A stretch of 64,000 nt of DNA from Colicola sp016286205 (GCA_016286205.1 JAEESF010000001.1:1-64000), one strand, 5' to 3'. Positions 8,255-16,295 are shown, counted from the stretch's first letter. Translations and numbers: made by a program. Notes: generated by a model from the letters alone, not told the origin.

Positions 8255-9367
8255 ATGAGAAAAATTACGCTTTTTATCGCAGCCCTTTGCTGCGCAGTAA
8301 ATATCCTCGCTGATGCAACAAGCGGTTCATGTGGAGAGAACTTGACTTGGGCATATGATAGTTACAACCAAAAGCTTACCATCTCCGGTTCGGGAGCTAT
8401 GACGGATTTTGAGCCGGGCAGTGCTCCTTGGTACCAGTATCATGCCGTAATAGAAAAAATCTATCTTTATCAAAGGAATAATGAGGGCTATAGCAGTAAT
8501 CCCACCTACGTTGGGAACAATGCTTTTAAGGACTTCTCGGCTTTGTCTGATATATATTGTCCGCCATTCCCTCCCAGATTAAGCAATAATGCCTTTGATG
8601 TTTATAGTGGTGCGAAACCCCAGGTGCATGTATTGGCTAATTGCGAATCGTTGTACGAAAATGCGGTAGGATGGAAGGATTTCGATATGGTGCTTCCTAC
8701 GTACTACGATGAGTGGCGAGAGGATTTGGTTAGTTCTGGATTAATCTACTCTTGGTCTTTCATTCTGGGCGAAGTGGAGGGCATTGCCTATGCCGGCTAT
8801 TCCTCAAATTATAATGATAATGCGATTCATATGGGTATACCGTTTATGGATGGATTTACTTATGCAGGAGATGTTGTTATACCGGAAACCATTACCTGTA
8901 GCGGAACTAATTTGGGGATCCAGGAGATTTTCCAAAAAGCCTTTTTATCCTCATCTATGACATCTATAGAACTCCCTTCCACGCTTTGGCGCATATCTGA
9001 AAACGCATTCCGCGGCTGTTCGAGTTTGGAGAGAATAGTATGCCGTGCTACTGTGCCGCCAGTCTTTTACATAGACTTAGGAAGCTATTGGGAAGAAATA
9101 AGCGAAGCAACTTCTGAAATTTTTCAGGGAGTTAGTCGTGATATTCGTGTATATGTGCCGGATGAGGCGATTGAGGACTACCGTGATACTAATTCTTGGG
9201 GCAATTATTTTACGAACATCTTACCCCTTTCGCAAATGCATGAAGCCATCGAATCTCCTTCCCTTCAGGGGAGGTCGGGTGAGGCCACCAAGACTCTCCG
9301 CGACGGCATTCTCTACATCGAGCGCGGCGGCAAGACCTACAACGCCCAAGGCGCGGAAGTCCGCTAA
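8255..9367 (+). CDS. Secreted BspA-like leucine-rich repeat protein
   Basis: 370 residues with a signal peptide (MRKITLFIAALCCAVNILA). The N-terminal CGENLTWAYDSYNQKLTISG and GAMTDF are the usual opening of BspA/LRR_5 surface proteins. An LRR_5-like stretch appears at about 245-275 (IELPSTLWRISENAFRGCSS), and EDYRDTNSWGNYF near 305 is the common last repeat. A segment ESPSLQGRSGEA (about residues 333-344) is coded by a CTCCTTCCCTTCAGGGGAGG repeat word also found in rdgB. It ends in the shared tail TLRDGILYIERGGKTYNAQ...VR. Likely co-transcribed with the gene before it. Its middle part is more AT-rich than the tail. Confidence 0.75.
   Translation: MRKITLFIAALCCAVNILADATSGSCGENLTWAYDSYNQKLTISGSGAMTDFEPGSAPWYQYHAVIEKIYLYQRNNEGYSSNPTYVGNNAFKDFSALSDIYCPPFPPRLSNNAFDVYSGAKPQVHVLANCESLYENAVGWKDFDMVLPTYYDEWREDLVSSGLIYSWSFILGEVEGIAYAGYSSNYNDNAIHMGIPFMDGFTYAGDVVIPETITCSGTNLGIQEIFQKAFLSSSMTSIELPSTLWRISENAFRGCSSLERIVCRATVPPVFYIDLGSYWEEISEATSEIFQGVSRDIRVYVPDEAIEDYRDTNSWGNYFTNILPLSQMHEAIESPSLQGRSGEATKTLRDGILYIERGGKTYNAQGAEVR
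9255..9285 (+). repeat. Palindromic GC-rich word inside a coding sequence (copy 1)
   Basis: CTCCTTCCCTTCAGGGGAGG followed by TCGGGTGAGGC. The first ten bases and most of the rest match the element at 33042-33072 within rdgB. It is read in frame as SPSLQGRSGEA. Confidence 0.7.
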
Positions 9368-9378
9368 TACGGTTTAAT

Positions 9379-9480
9379 GCGACTTCGTCGCGTGTAGAGC
9401 AGCAGAGCTGCGTTTAGAGCGCTAAAGCGCGTTTAATTAAACAGGGCGAAGCCCGTAAACGCCGAAGGCACTAAACAGCG
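9379..9480. repeat. Chain of micro-hairpins joined by GTTTAG/TAAAC words
   Basis: Six small perfect inverted repeats in about 100 bases: GCGAC-ttc-GTCGC (9379-9391), GCAGC-aga-GCTGC (9399-9411), GCGC-taaa-GCGC (9419-9430), the palindrome GTTTAATTAAAC (9431-9442), GGGC-gaa-GCCC (9444-9454) and GCC-gaa-GGC (9461-9469). They are separated by GTGTAGA, GTTTAGA, GTAAAC and CTAAAC. A second chain of the same design is at 17258-17322. Confidence 0.8.
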
Positions 9481-9498
9481 CAGCGTAAACAGAAAAAG

Positions 9499-9527
9499 GA
9501 GTGGCCCGCAAGCCACTCTTTTTTTTT
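9499..9527 (+). terminator. Terminator after the LRR protein gene
   Basis: GAGTGGC (9499-9505), loop CCGCAA, GCCACTC (9512-9518), followed by nine T. Perfect seven-base stem. Confidence 0.9.
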
Positions 9528-9535
9528 GTCAAATA

Positions 9536-9567
9536 TTTGCGTATGTGAAAAAAATGTTGTACTTTTG
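9536..9567 (+). promoter_or_regulatory. Bacteroidota-type promoter
   Basis: TTTG at 9536-9539 followed by CGTATG, spacing 20, TACTTTTG at 9560-9567. Confidence 0.8.
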
Positions 9568-9604
9568 CCCCGCAAAGTTTTTCATTCACTAAATGTTTTT
9601 CGCC

Positions 9605-12600
9605 ATGAAACGAATCTCCTACCTACTCTTTGGATTATTATTTGCTAACTCAGTCAGCATGCAGGCACAGTTAAATGGAGTATTTTCTGTATCTTCCAGT
9701 CAAAAAGTGCAATTCTCAAAAGGTCTGCTACGCTACAATCCAGCGGCGCAAACATGGGGCTTTGCGGGCACTCAATATGCTGTGATTGGTTCGTCAAATG
9801 GTAATGTCTCAGCATCGTACAATGGATATATTGATTTGTTTGGATGGGGAACCAGTGGATATAATGATTGCTATCCATACTTAACGACGACGGAGAATAC
9901 TTCTTATGGGCCTAGTGGCAACATCTCCGGCACACAATATGACTGGGGGGTCAGACACATGCCCGGTTATCGAACATTGACAAGTACTGAATGGAGTTAT
10001 CTGCTCACTTCACGAACCAACGCTCAAAGCAAACGTGGTCTTGGGCAAGTAGCGGGTGTGAATGGATTAATTCTTCTTCCAGATGAATTCACGCTACCTT
10101 CCGGTTGTTCTTTTACATCCGGTAATAGTTCATATTCTCAAAATACATATAGCGCATCTACTTGGACCCAGATGGAAAATGCGGGGGCTGTATTTCTGCC
10201 TGCAGCAGGCTATAGATATAGTTCGAATGGAATCAGTTATGCTACTTATATTAATTCCTTGGGCTACTACTGGACTTCGACTGCCAGTGGAACTCTATAC
10301 GCCAATAGTCTACAGTTCGGGGCTGGATTTTGCTATGTGTCCGGCAGTGAGGTGCAACGCTTTAACGGTTTCGCTGTTCGCCTTGTAAAAAATTCTTCTG
10401 GAACAGCAGTTTCCGATAAAGGTTATATCACAGTTAACACAGTTCCTTACGGAGCAGGTAGTACAACTGGAGGCGGGGAATACCCCAATGGTACTAATGT
10501 TACGATTTCTGTTGTTCCTTATGATGGGTACACTTTCGACCACTGGCAGGATGGCAGCACTAGTACGACGCGTACAATAACGGTGAATGGAAATGCCACC
10601 TATTCTGCCATCATGGGGCGTGAATCGGGCACGTATCAAGTTTCCGCCTATGTCCGCTATGGTAAAGGAAAAGTTACTGGCACAGGTTGGTACCCCAAAG
10701 ATACGACCATCAGCCTATACGCCCACCCTGCTGAAGGATACGTGTTTGATAAATGGGATGACGGTCTAACCAACCAGTTTAGAAGCTATAAAGTAACTAG
10801 CGATGTAAGATATGAAGTTGATTTCCGTAAGGCAGGCGATGTGACTCTTCGGCTTTCATGCGATAGTACTATGGGCGAAATGGCAATAGGAAAAGCTAAA
10901 AAAGGGCAGACAGTACTGGATCATTGGGTTGCACGAGGCTCTGATATATCATATACATGTAAGGAGCAAGACACTCTGCTTGTCAAATTTTTCAAAACAA
11001 ATGATAGGTATTACGTAAAACAATGGCAATCTAACGAAGATGGTGTTAACGCGCCCTCATTACATGGTAGTATGGAGGAATATAAGTACATCATCATGAA
11101 TAGAAATTATGATCTCTCGCCAGTAATGAAGGAAAAAACAATACAATATACTATTTCTGCGTTAGATGATCCTTCAGGAAAAGTAACTTTTAGCGGTACT
11201 GGTACGTACTATGAATACGATACAGCATATCTATATGTAAATCGCGATTGTATAGTAAAAAATCTACAGGGGCAATATACAGAAAAAGGAAGAACATATA
11301 ACTGGACAAAGAAAGATAACACTCCAGAAAATAGAGACTACTATTCTGATCTTAATCTTTTGTGGAAAGGGCTCGTAACTGCTGACAGGGATTATACGAT
11401 TACTAGTTTTAGCGAATTTGGTGGGCAATTTGATGTGACCATCAATGACACGACTATGGGAACTGTAATTGGAACCGGTTCGGATTGTGATGGAGAGGAG
11501 ATGCAGGCTATTCCTAACCCCGGATACGTCTTCTTAGGTTGGACATCACCATACTTTGAAACGGGTATCTCCATCGTCCCAGAAAATCCTGTAGTAAAGG
11601 ACCTTTACGTTTTTTGGACATCGTATAATGAATCGTCTGAATATTATAATGCATACCTATACAAATACCTAAGAACGCAATACCGTAAGCCGTCCTCCTC
11701 TTTAATCACAATTCCTATCACAGCCAATTTTGCTCCGCTTTCTGTGGTAGTCTCCGGCTATTGTGGAATTCCCGATGAAGCCGCGCAATACATATTTACT
11801 AATGATGGAACACTTACAATTGTAGGCAGTGGACCTCTAAAAGAATTCGTCAACATAGACTCACTCATATATCGAATTAACCGTGATAATAGTTATAAGG
11901 AGACAGCAGAGGCTGCTATTGAATATGCGCAAAGTTGTGTTCCGTGGTTAGGGTTATCCGTTCCTGTTCGTAAAGTGGTTATTTCTGAGGGTATAACTTC
12001 CATAGGCGGTGGTTATCTGGCAGGATGTATACTGGAAAAAACACTTTTCCCATCTTCTATAGACCACTTGAGTGACGCCGCTTTCTTTGGCGCTAAAAAT
12101 GTGGACCTCAATCCTTTTATTCGCAATCTAAAAGTCATTCCGCGCTATGCCTTTAGTCACGCCAGATTATATATTCCATATACTCAATACATGAGTTCTG
12201 TGCCTAAATCTAAATATCCTACTATTTACCTTGCAGCGGACTCGATATATACTTATGCGTTTAACAAGACTAGTTTCTTCAATGTAGTACTTCCCAATAA
12301 TTTGGAGTATATAGAAGCAAATGCCTTTCGTAATACCCAAGGTATCAATGTTGTTTGTCTGAATACGAAACCATTCTCTCTGCACACAGGAACGCAGGCT
12401 TCTGCGGTGTTTGGACATTATAACGGCTCGTCGCAGACAACGCATCTCCATATGTATAACGATAATGCTACTGCCACCAACCCTTATGGTACCACTATCT
12501 ACACGGTAATAGACACAACTTACAAAATCCAGAAGCCGTATGCTGTACATAATCCTTCAGGATCAAAAAGTAAGCTGTTTGTGGAAAGTAATCCTATTTT

Positions 12601-13234
12601 TCGATACAATAATGATACAACTCTATTACTTGCAAACCAGCGTATTAACTTCAGTATAGAGCCTGGAATAGGATATAAGTTAACACATCTAAGAGTTTAT
12701 AATGGTACTGGTGACTTCAAGATTGGTGCTGCGGACCAAACAGAGGCGACAATGACAGGTCTCCTCCCTGAAAAATATCAACTTACCACTAAGCAAGATT
12801 TTTGGATTGCAAACGCTGGAGGGAGATATGCTAACTCTTCCTACCGTTTGACTATAGCAGCTACATATGAAGCGCTGCCACTTCACAATATAACAGCATC
12901 CGCAAATGACGATACGCAAGGTTATGTAACCGGAGGCGGGGAATACCCAGCTAATTACGACGTGAAACTGACCGCTATTCCTTATGACGGATATGCTTTC
13001 TACAAATGGGAAGATGGCAATGTTGATAATCCACGTACGATATTTGTGATTGATGACGAGCATCATACTGCTTACTTCTATCAAATACCGGTTAATAGTG
13101 AAAATATTGAGGAAATCGTTGCAAATGACGATATGTATAAGGCAAAAGGAGTTACCAAAATTCTCCATAATGGACAAATCTATATTATCCGCGGGGAAAA
13201 GATTTACACCATCACCGGTCAAGAGGTAAAATAA
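9605..13234 (+). CDS. Giant secreted protein with FISUMP-like, InlB-type and LRR_5 repeats
   Basis: 1209 residues from ATG 9605; an in-frame ATG at 9593 would add four residues. Signal peptide MKRISYLLFGLLFANS. Residues about 20-265 form the same FISUMP/FGE-like domain as the 5.7 kb gene (KVQFSKGLLRYNP, YIDLFGWGTSG, YRTLTSTEWSYLL, GAVFLPAAGYR, FAVRLVK). InlB B-type repeats follow (TGGGEYPNGTNVTISVVPYD near 290 and TGGGEYPANYDVKLTAIPYD near 1115, both with a GYxFxxWxDG core). LRR_5-like repeats occur around 830-990. The tail KILHNGQIYIIRGEKIYTIT..EVK is the one shared with the two genes before. The coding sequence is visibly more AT-rich than its neighbours, which suggests a different history. 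Probably a surface adhesin; no enzyme motif seen. Confidence 0.7.
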   Translation: MKRISYLLFGLLFANSVSMQAQLNGVFSVSSSQKVQFSKGLLRYNPAAQTWGFAGTQYAVIGSSNGNVSASYNGYIDLFGWGTSGYNDCYPYLTTTENTSYGPSGNISGTQYDWGVRHMPGYRTLTSTEWSYLLTSRTNAQSKRGLGQVAGVNGLILLPDEFTLPSGCSFTSGNSSYSQNTYSASTWTQMENAGAVFLPAAGYRYSSNGISYATYINSLGYYWTSTASGTLYANSLQFGAGFCYVSGSEVQRFNGFAVRLVKNSSGTAVSDKGYITVNTVPYGAGSTTGGGEYPNGTNVTISVVPYDGYTFDHWQDGSTSTTRTITVNGNATYSAIMGRESGTYQVSAYVRYGKGKVTGTGWYPKDTTISLYAHPAEGYVFDKWDDGLTNQFRSYKVTSDVRYEVDFRKAGDVTLRLSCDSTMGEMAIGKAKKGQTVLDHWVARGSDISYTCKEQDTLLVKFFKTNDRYYVKQWQSNEDGVNAPSLHGSMEEYKYIIMNRNYDLSPVMKEKTIQYTISALDDPSGKVTFSGTGTYYEYDTAYLYVNRDCIVKNLQGQYTEKGRTYNWTKKDNTPENRDYYSDLNLLWKGLVTADRDYTITSFSEFGGQFDVTINDTTMGTVIGTGSDCDGEEMQAIPNPGYVFLGWTSPYFETGISIVPENPVVKDLYVFWTSYNESSEYYNAYLYKYLRTQYRKPSSSLITIPITANFAPLSVVVSGYCGIPDEAAQYIFTNDGTLTIVGSGPLKEFVNIDSLIYRINRDNSYKETAEAAIEYAQSCVPWLGLSVPVRKVVISEGITSIGGGYLAGCILEKTLFPSSIDHLSDAAFFGAKNVDLNPFIRNLKVIPRYAFSHARLYIPYTQYMSSVPKSKYPTIYLAADSIYTYAFNKTSFFNVVLPNNLEYIEANAFRNTQGINVVCLNTKPFSLHTGTQASAVFGHYNGSSQTTHLHMYNDNATATNPYGTTIYTVIDTTYKIQKPYAVHNPSGSKSKLFVESNPIFRYNNDTTLLLANQRINFSIEPGIGYKLTHLRVYNGTGDFKIGAADQTEATMTGLLPEKYQLTTKQDFWIANAGGRYANSSYRLTIAATYEALPLHNITASANDDTQGYVTGGGEYPANYDVKLTAIPYDGYAFYKWEDGNVDNPRTIFVIDDEHHTAYFYQIPVNSENIEEIVANDDMYKAKGVTKILHNGQIYIIRGEKIYTITGQEVK

Positions 13235-13370
13235 CGAGTCAACCTGCCACTACCTCCTCAAGGCCGCAAAAACAAGGCCTTGCATCATGGCTGTATTGGG
13301 TGATTATTGCGTGATTATTGCGTGATTCGCAACGCCATGACCATTCAACTCCTAAAAAAACACGCTCTCA
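13235..13370. other. Intergenic stretch with inverted and 11-base repeats
   Basis: CAAGGCC (13259-13265) and GGCCTTG (13276-13282) form a perfect inverted repeat. TGATTATTGCG is repeated twice in tandem (13301-13322) and followed by TGATTCGC. No convincing gene is present. Confidence 0.6.
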
Positions 13371-13375
13371 CAAAG

Positions 13376-13438
13376 GGATCAAGTCACATTAACTTGGTCC
13401 TTTTTTGAAATTAAGCATCGCTTCGGCGGTGCTTTTTT
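13376..13438 (+). terminator. Two tandem terminators
   Basis: First hairpin: GGATCAAGT (13376-13384), seven-base loop, ACTTGGTCC (13392-13400), then six T. Second: AGCATCGC (13414-13421), loop TTCG, GCGGTGCT (13426-13433), then six T. The 3' arm of the first is the reverse complement of the AAAAAAGGACCAAG element used at 16.3-16.6 kb. Confidence 0.85.
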
Positions 13439-13439
13439 A

Positions 13440-13685
13440 TTTTTCAGTTTTCTAAATAGGATTTTTTTTCGTTTTTTGAGGTTTTTGAAATTTGCTGAGG
13501 AATAAGGCGGGCTGAGATAGGGTAATTTTGCAAGGGTTAAAAATCGAACATTTTTCGGTCAATTTTCCTATCGGTTGAGAATGAGCAAGTTAGGCGTACA
13601 GGCTGCGGCTAATACTCTGATACTCAATTATTTATGCGTATCTATCTGATAGTCAGGCAAATGCAAAAGTCAAAAAAATACCCCA
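13440..13685. other. Intergenic stretch without a recognisable gene
   Basis: AT-rich at first, then mixed. A -7-like TAATTTTG at 13523-13530 has no TTTG at the right distance. A 22-codon open frame at about 13580 has no support. I see nothing else. Confidence 0.5.
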
Positions 13686-13717
13686 TTTGCACATATAAAA
13701 AATTATGTGTACCTTTG
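13686..13717 (+). promoter_or_regulatory. Bacteroidota-type promoter
   Basis: TTTG at 13686-13689, spacing 20, TACCTTTG at 13710-13717; the ATG follows 21 bases later. Confidence 0.8.
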
Positions 13718-13738
13718 CATCACTTTTCAAGAAAAACG

Positions 13739-14617
13739 ATGTCCGGGCAGAAGATAAATATGGCGATGTATGTGGACGGTTTGCAGGCCATGCAAGCCTA
13801 TCTCGCGCTGCGCAACGAGCAGATAGAGATACCCGTCGGCCGCGTGGTCAGCATAGCTGACATGACGCTGCATTACATTTTCTCCGTGCCCTGTGCCGAC
13901 CGCGCTGAATACGATGCGCTGGTCTATCGCAACGTAGGTCGTGACCGTCAACTGGCGGTTATCACGCTGATCGTGCTGGCAGCCATGCTGCGTCGTGCGG
14001 ACGGACCGCAGGCGCGTGCTTGCCGAGCCGTGCTGATGGAGGACCGCAATGAGGATTTCTACGACGGCGTATCGCTGTACGAGCGCTTCCTGGAGAGAGA
14101 AGGGTTAGCGGTTAGCGGATTAGCGGTTAGGGGAGAGAGTCATTTCTCGCAGGAGGATTTTGAGACCGACATCATGGACGAACTCATCGCCCTGCGCCAA
14201 GAGAATATGCAACTAAAAAATACAATCAGCTATATGGAAAATCATCAATACAATCAGTTTAACGCACCGGTCTATAGCCATTGCACCTTCAATACCCACA
14301 ACACGACCAACAACTATTATCCTCAAGCGCCGGAGCCAGAACCGGAAGAAGAACCGTCAACCGCCTCCATCAGTTCGCCGCTTTTCATGCGCAAGGCGCT
14401 GAAAGAGAACATGGTGGAAGAAATCGTGCAGTCGCTTCAGCGGTCGCTGAGCGGTCGTCAGGATAAGGCGCGAGCACTAGTTGAGACCGTGCGCCAATGG
14501 CAACGTGACGGGTACATCGACCCGAACTATAATGCCCGTATTATGTACGATGAACTGAACCGAATTCTTACCCTGCCGTTCCGGTACGATGGGTTCAGAA
14601 AATACTACAACGAGTAG
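13739..14617 (+). CDS. Unrecognised protein with NTTNNYY linker
   Basis: 292 residues. ATG 13739 is chosen because the promoter lies just upstream and excludes the earlier in-frame start. The N-terminal part (residues 1-125) is helical and Leu/Ala/Arg-rich. A coiled-coil stretch (ELIALRQENMQLKNTISYME, about 145-165) leads to the Asn-rich linker FNTHNTTNNYY and a Pro/Glu run (about 195-215), then a helical C-terminal domain ending in FRYDGFRKYYNE. In Bacteroidales such Asn-rich linkers separate domains in proteins of mobile-type islands. At 14102-14137 the words GGTTAGCGGTTAGCGGATTA code for LAVSGLAVRG, an in-frame filler insertion. Function unknown; first gene of the small-gene cluster. Confidence 0.65.
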   Translation: MSGQKINMAMYVDGLQAMQAYLALRNEQIEIPVGRVVSIADMTLHYIFSVPCADRAEYDALVYRNVGRDRQLAVITLIVLAAMLRRADGPQARACRAVLMEDRNEDFYDGVSLYERFLEREGLAVSGLAVRGESHFSQEDFETDIMDELIALRQENMQLKNTISYMENHQYNQFNAPVYSHCTFNTHNTTNNYYPQAPEPEPEEEPSTASISSPLFMRKALKENMVEEIVQSLQRSLSGRQDKARALVETVRQWQRDGYIDPNYNARIMYDELNRILTLPFRYDGFRKYYNE

Positions 14618-14665
14618 CACGCCAGTAGCACGCTGGTAGCAAAGCAGTAGCATCAGTAGCAAAGG

Positions 14666-14695
14666 AGTCACAATTTTTTGTGGCTTCTTTTTTTT
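14666..14695 (+). terminator. Terminator overlapping the next promoter
   Basis: AGTCACAA (14666-14673), loop TTTT, TTGTGGCT (14678-14685), then a T run from 14688. The loop and 3' arm supply the TTTG of the following promoter. Confidence 0.8.
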
Positions 14696-14707
14696 GCTAT
14701 ACTTTTG
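14677..14707 (+). promoter_or_regulatory. Bacteroidota-type promoter nested in a terminator
   Basis: TTTG at 14677-14680 (inside the hairpin), spacing 19, TACTTTTG at 14700-14707. The next gene starts 146 bases downstream after a structured leader. Confidence 0.65.
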
Positions 14708-14853
14708 CAGCGTCTTTCGAAAAGAGAGGCGCTGAACTTTTTTTATTAACCCGCGTGTCCAATGCAGAAATAATGAGCGGCGAGGCTTTCTGCAACTCTC
14801 CTCGGTCTCAATGCTCAAAAAGGGAGATACGCACGCCATAAAATTTTACAATT
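14708..14853 (+). promoter_or_regulatory. Structured leader with a promoter-proximal terminator-like hairpin
   Basis: Directly after the -7 box, CAGCG...CGCTG (14708-14734) closes a hairpin with CTTTC/AAGAG pairs inside, followed by a seven-T run (14738-14744), the form of an early terminator or attenuator. Next, TGCAGAAA (14763-14770) and TTTCTGCA (14787-14794) form a perfect second hairpin. This may be a regulatory leader or a small RNA. No known riboswitch class is recognised. Confidence 0.5.
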
Positions 14854-15294
14854 ATGGCAAAGAAAGTTGAAAGTCAAGAGACAAGAGTTAAAAGTCAAGA
14901 GACAAATTACGAAGTAATCGACCAAATGTTTGCGGCCGTACTGAGCCAAAACGAGAGTGAGGAACTAATCAAGAGTCTGCGTCCGCAAGCAGAAGAGGCT
15001 GTGCGCGAGATGATCCGCGAGCGACACCTGCCAAGCGACTACACCGGCACCATCGAGTACCACGGCATTAAGATAGTCGTGCGTCGTCCGACCTCTTACA
15101 CCTGGGAGCAGAACACCCAACTCAAAGACGCTACGCTGGACTATTACAAGTCGCTCCATGCCATGGCCGAGCAACTCAACAACGACCTGAAGAAACGTCG
15201 TGCGGAGATGAAAGGTGTGGCCAAATCGCTCGAACTGGCGTACCCCAACAGCGAGTCTATCAAGCATGGTTTCACCATCGCCCTACTGGGCTAA
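14854..15294 (+). CDS. Unrecognised small protein of the 14-17 kb cluster
   Basis: 146 residues. The first 17 residues (MAKKVESQETRVKSQET) are coded by the repeated words AAAGTCAAGAGACAAGAGTT, so the N-terminus contains filler repeat. The rest is helical, with a central EYHGIKIVVRRPTSYTWEQN strand segment (about 68-88) and a long Lys/Arg-rich helix after it, closing with HGFTIALLG. It has no signal peptide or membrane helix, so it is cytoplasmic. It follows a structured leader with its own promoter. I do not recognise the family; the company of tiny genes with strong ribosome-binding sites suggests mobile-element origin. Confidence 0.6.
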   Translation: MAKKVESQETRVKSQETNYEVIDQMFAAVLSQNESEELIKSLRPQAEEAVREMIRERHLPSDYTGTIEYHGIKIVVRRPTSYTWEQNTQLKDATLDYYKSLHAMAEQLNNDLKKRRAEMKGVAKSLELAYPNSESIKHGFTIALLG

Positions 15295-15438
15295 AAGTCG
15301 ATAGTCGAAAGAAAAAGTAGACCAAAAAGAAATTTATTCATTGTCTAGTCCCTTGTCTGTAGTCCCCCCTCTATAGTCTCCCCCCTAAGGACTAAAAGGA
15401 CTACAGGCATGGGGCGGGACACTTAAAAAAGAATTATT
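15295..15438. repeat. Word-like filler (AGTC/TAGTCCC repeats)
   Basis: Repeated near-words TCGATAGTCGAAAG, TCTAGTCCCTTGTCTGTAGTC, TATAGTCTCCCCCC and GGACTAAAAGGACTACAGG. No gene or terminator with a T run. Confidence 0.6.
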
Positions 15439-15744
15439 ATGGACTTTAACACATTTTGGACGCTATTCAACCCTGACGCGACCTTCACGAACCGCCGCGA
15501 CGCAGCAGAACAAGAATGGACGCGACATCCGGAAAAGCACGAGTCGATAATCAATTGGCTCAAGCAACACGGAACTTACCGCGGTCGCAATCCGTATTTC
15601 TTTATTCTGGACTGGCAGAACAAGCAGACTTTGCGCGAGACACTGACGTTCCAACAGTACTACGAACGGTATGGGACTACCGAGCCGCAGGATGGGTGGA
15701 AAATGGAGAATCCGACAGGAGAACAAGTCGTTTACGTCAGGTAA
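15439..15744 (+). CDS. Unrecognised 101-residue protein
   Basis: Acidic/aromatic small protein beginning MDFNTFWTLFNPDATFTN and containing RDAAEQEWTRHPEKHESIIN and RNPYFFILDWQNKQ. The pattern (a leading FxxFW motif, a short helical repeat and a closing xNPYFFILD segment) resembles small proteins found next to replication and primase genes in Bacteroidales islands, but I cannot name the family. No signal peptide. It is followed by a period-8 repeat and two overlapping small genes in the same direction. Confidence 0.55.
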   Translation: MDFNTFWTLFNPDATFTNRRDAAEQEWTRHPEKHESIINWLKQHGTYRGRNPYFFILDWQNKQTLRETLTFQQYYERYGTTEPQDGWKMENPTGEQVVYVR

Positions 15745-15770
15745 ATGTCTCGGTAAAGTTACGAATGAAT

Positions 15771-15815
15771 GAATTAATGAGTTAATGAATTAGTGAATTA
15801 ATGAATTAAAGAATT
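15771..15815. repeat. Period-8 tandem repeat (GAATTAAT)
   Basis: Units start at 15771, 15779, 15787, 15795, 15803 and 15811: GAATTAAT, GAGTTAAT, GAATTAGT, GAATTAAT, GAATTAAA, GAATT. The last runs into the ATG of the 52-residue gene. Confidence 0.9.
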
Positions 15816-15974
15816 ATGGCAAAATGTTATGTAGAAAATGATGCAGATATGCGCTCGCTGCGCAGGGTGCTGAAAAGAAGAGGTTACGTGCTGAGATGTT
15901 ATCGTCGTAACGGCGGGGTGATGTTCAGCATAAGACGTAACACATACAGAAAGGAAAAGGAGGTGGACTCATGA
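15816..15974 (+). CDS. 52-residue basic protein
   Basis: A short gene: ATG at 15816, stop TGA at 15972-15974. The product is strongly basic (MRSLRRVLKRRGYVLRCYRR near the middle) and ends RKEKEVDS. Its end contains AAGGAGGTGG, a near-perfect Shine-Dalgarno site that serves the next gene, whose ATG overlaps its stop (ATGA). Overlap, ribosome-binding site and codon use all support a real gene. The content suggests a nucleic-acid-binding peptide; the family is not recognised. Confidence 0.6.
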   Translation: MAKCYVENDADMRSLRRVLKRRGYVLRCYRRNGGVMFSIRRNTYRKEKEVDS

Positions 15975-16261
15975 GCGCATATCCCTTGTACGACGTGCCG
16001 TGGTTGGTGCGCGACCCGAATGAATATCGGATGTCTGCGGCAAGGCACGCGATAGAACTGAGAAACCAGGCGGTGGTGGACGATTATTTCATTCTGCGTG
16101 ACCAGGGGCTATCATCCTTAGAGGCGCGAAACCGACTGGCAGCGAAACATCATCTGACGAAGAAAAGAATTAGAAACATCATCACCTGGTTCTTTCATGA
16201 GGCCAGAAAACGGAAAAAGTACGATTTTTTGATAAAATTCGCACTCATGGAGGAACACTAA
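15971..16261 (+). CDS. Small putative DNA-binding protein
   Basis: 96 residues, translationally coupled to the 52-residue gene through ATGA and preceded by AAGGAGGTGG at -9, an unusual strong Shine-Dalgarno for this phylum. The segment SLEARNRLAAKHHLTKKRIRNIITW (about 52-76) reads like a helix-turn-helix, and the C-terminus is very basic (HEARKRKKYDF). It could be a regulator or replication accessory of the cluster. No named family recognised. Confidence 0.6.
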   Translation: MSAYPLYDVPWLVRDPNEYRMSAARHAIELRNQAVVDDYFILRDQGLSSLEARNRLAAKHHLTKKRIRNIITWFFHEARKRKKYDFLIKFALMEEH

Positions 16262-16295
16262 AATCATTTTGATTGTATATTTGCACTCGCAAACA

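Noticed and set aside
13523..13530. A promoter at TAATTTTG, 13523
   Set aside because: The nearest TTTG is 28 bases upstream, outside the 19-20 spacing seen in all other promoters.
13580..13650. A 22-codon open frame starting MSKLGVQAAAN
   Set aside because: No promoter, ribosome-binding site or conservation visible; length is within chance.
14708..14853. Known riboswitch upstream of the 14854 gene
   Set aside because: The hairpins do not fit any class I can recall, and the downstream gene is not metabolic.
16276..16283. A promoter at TATATTTG before the 39-residue gene
   Set aside because: The -7 box fits but there is no TTTG at 19-21 bases upstream; too weak to list.
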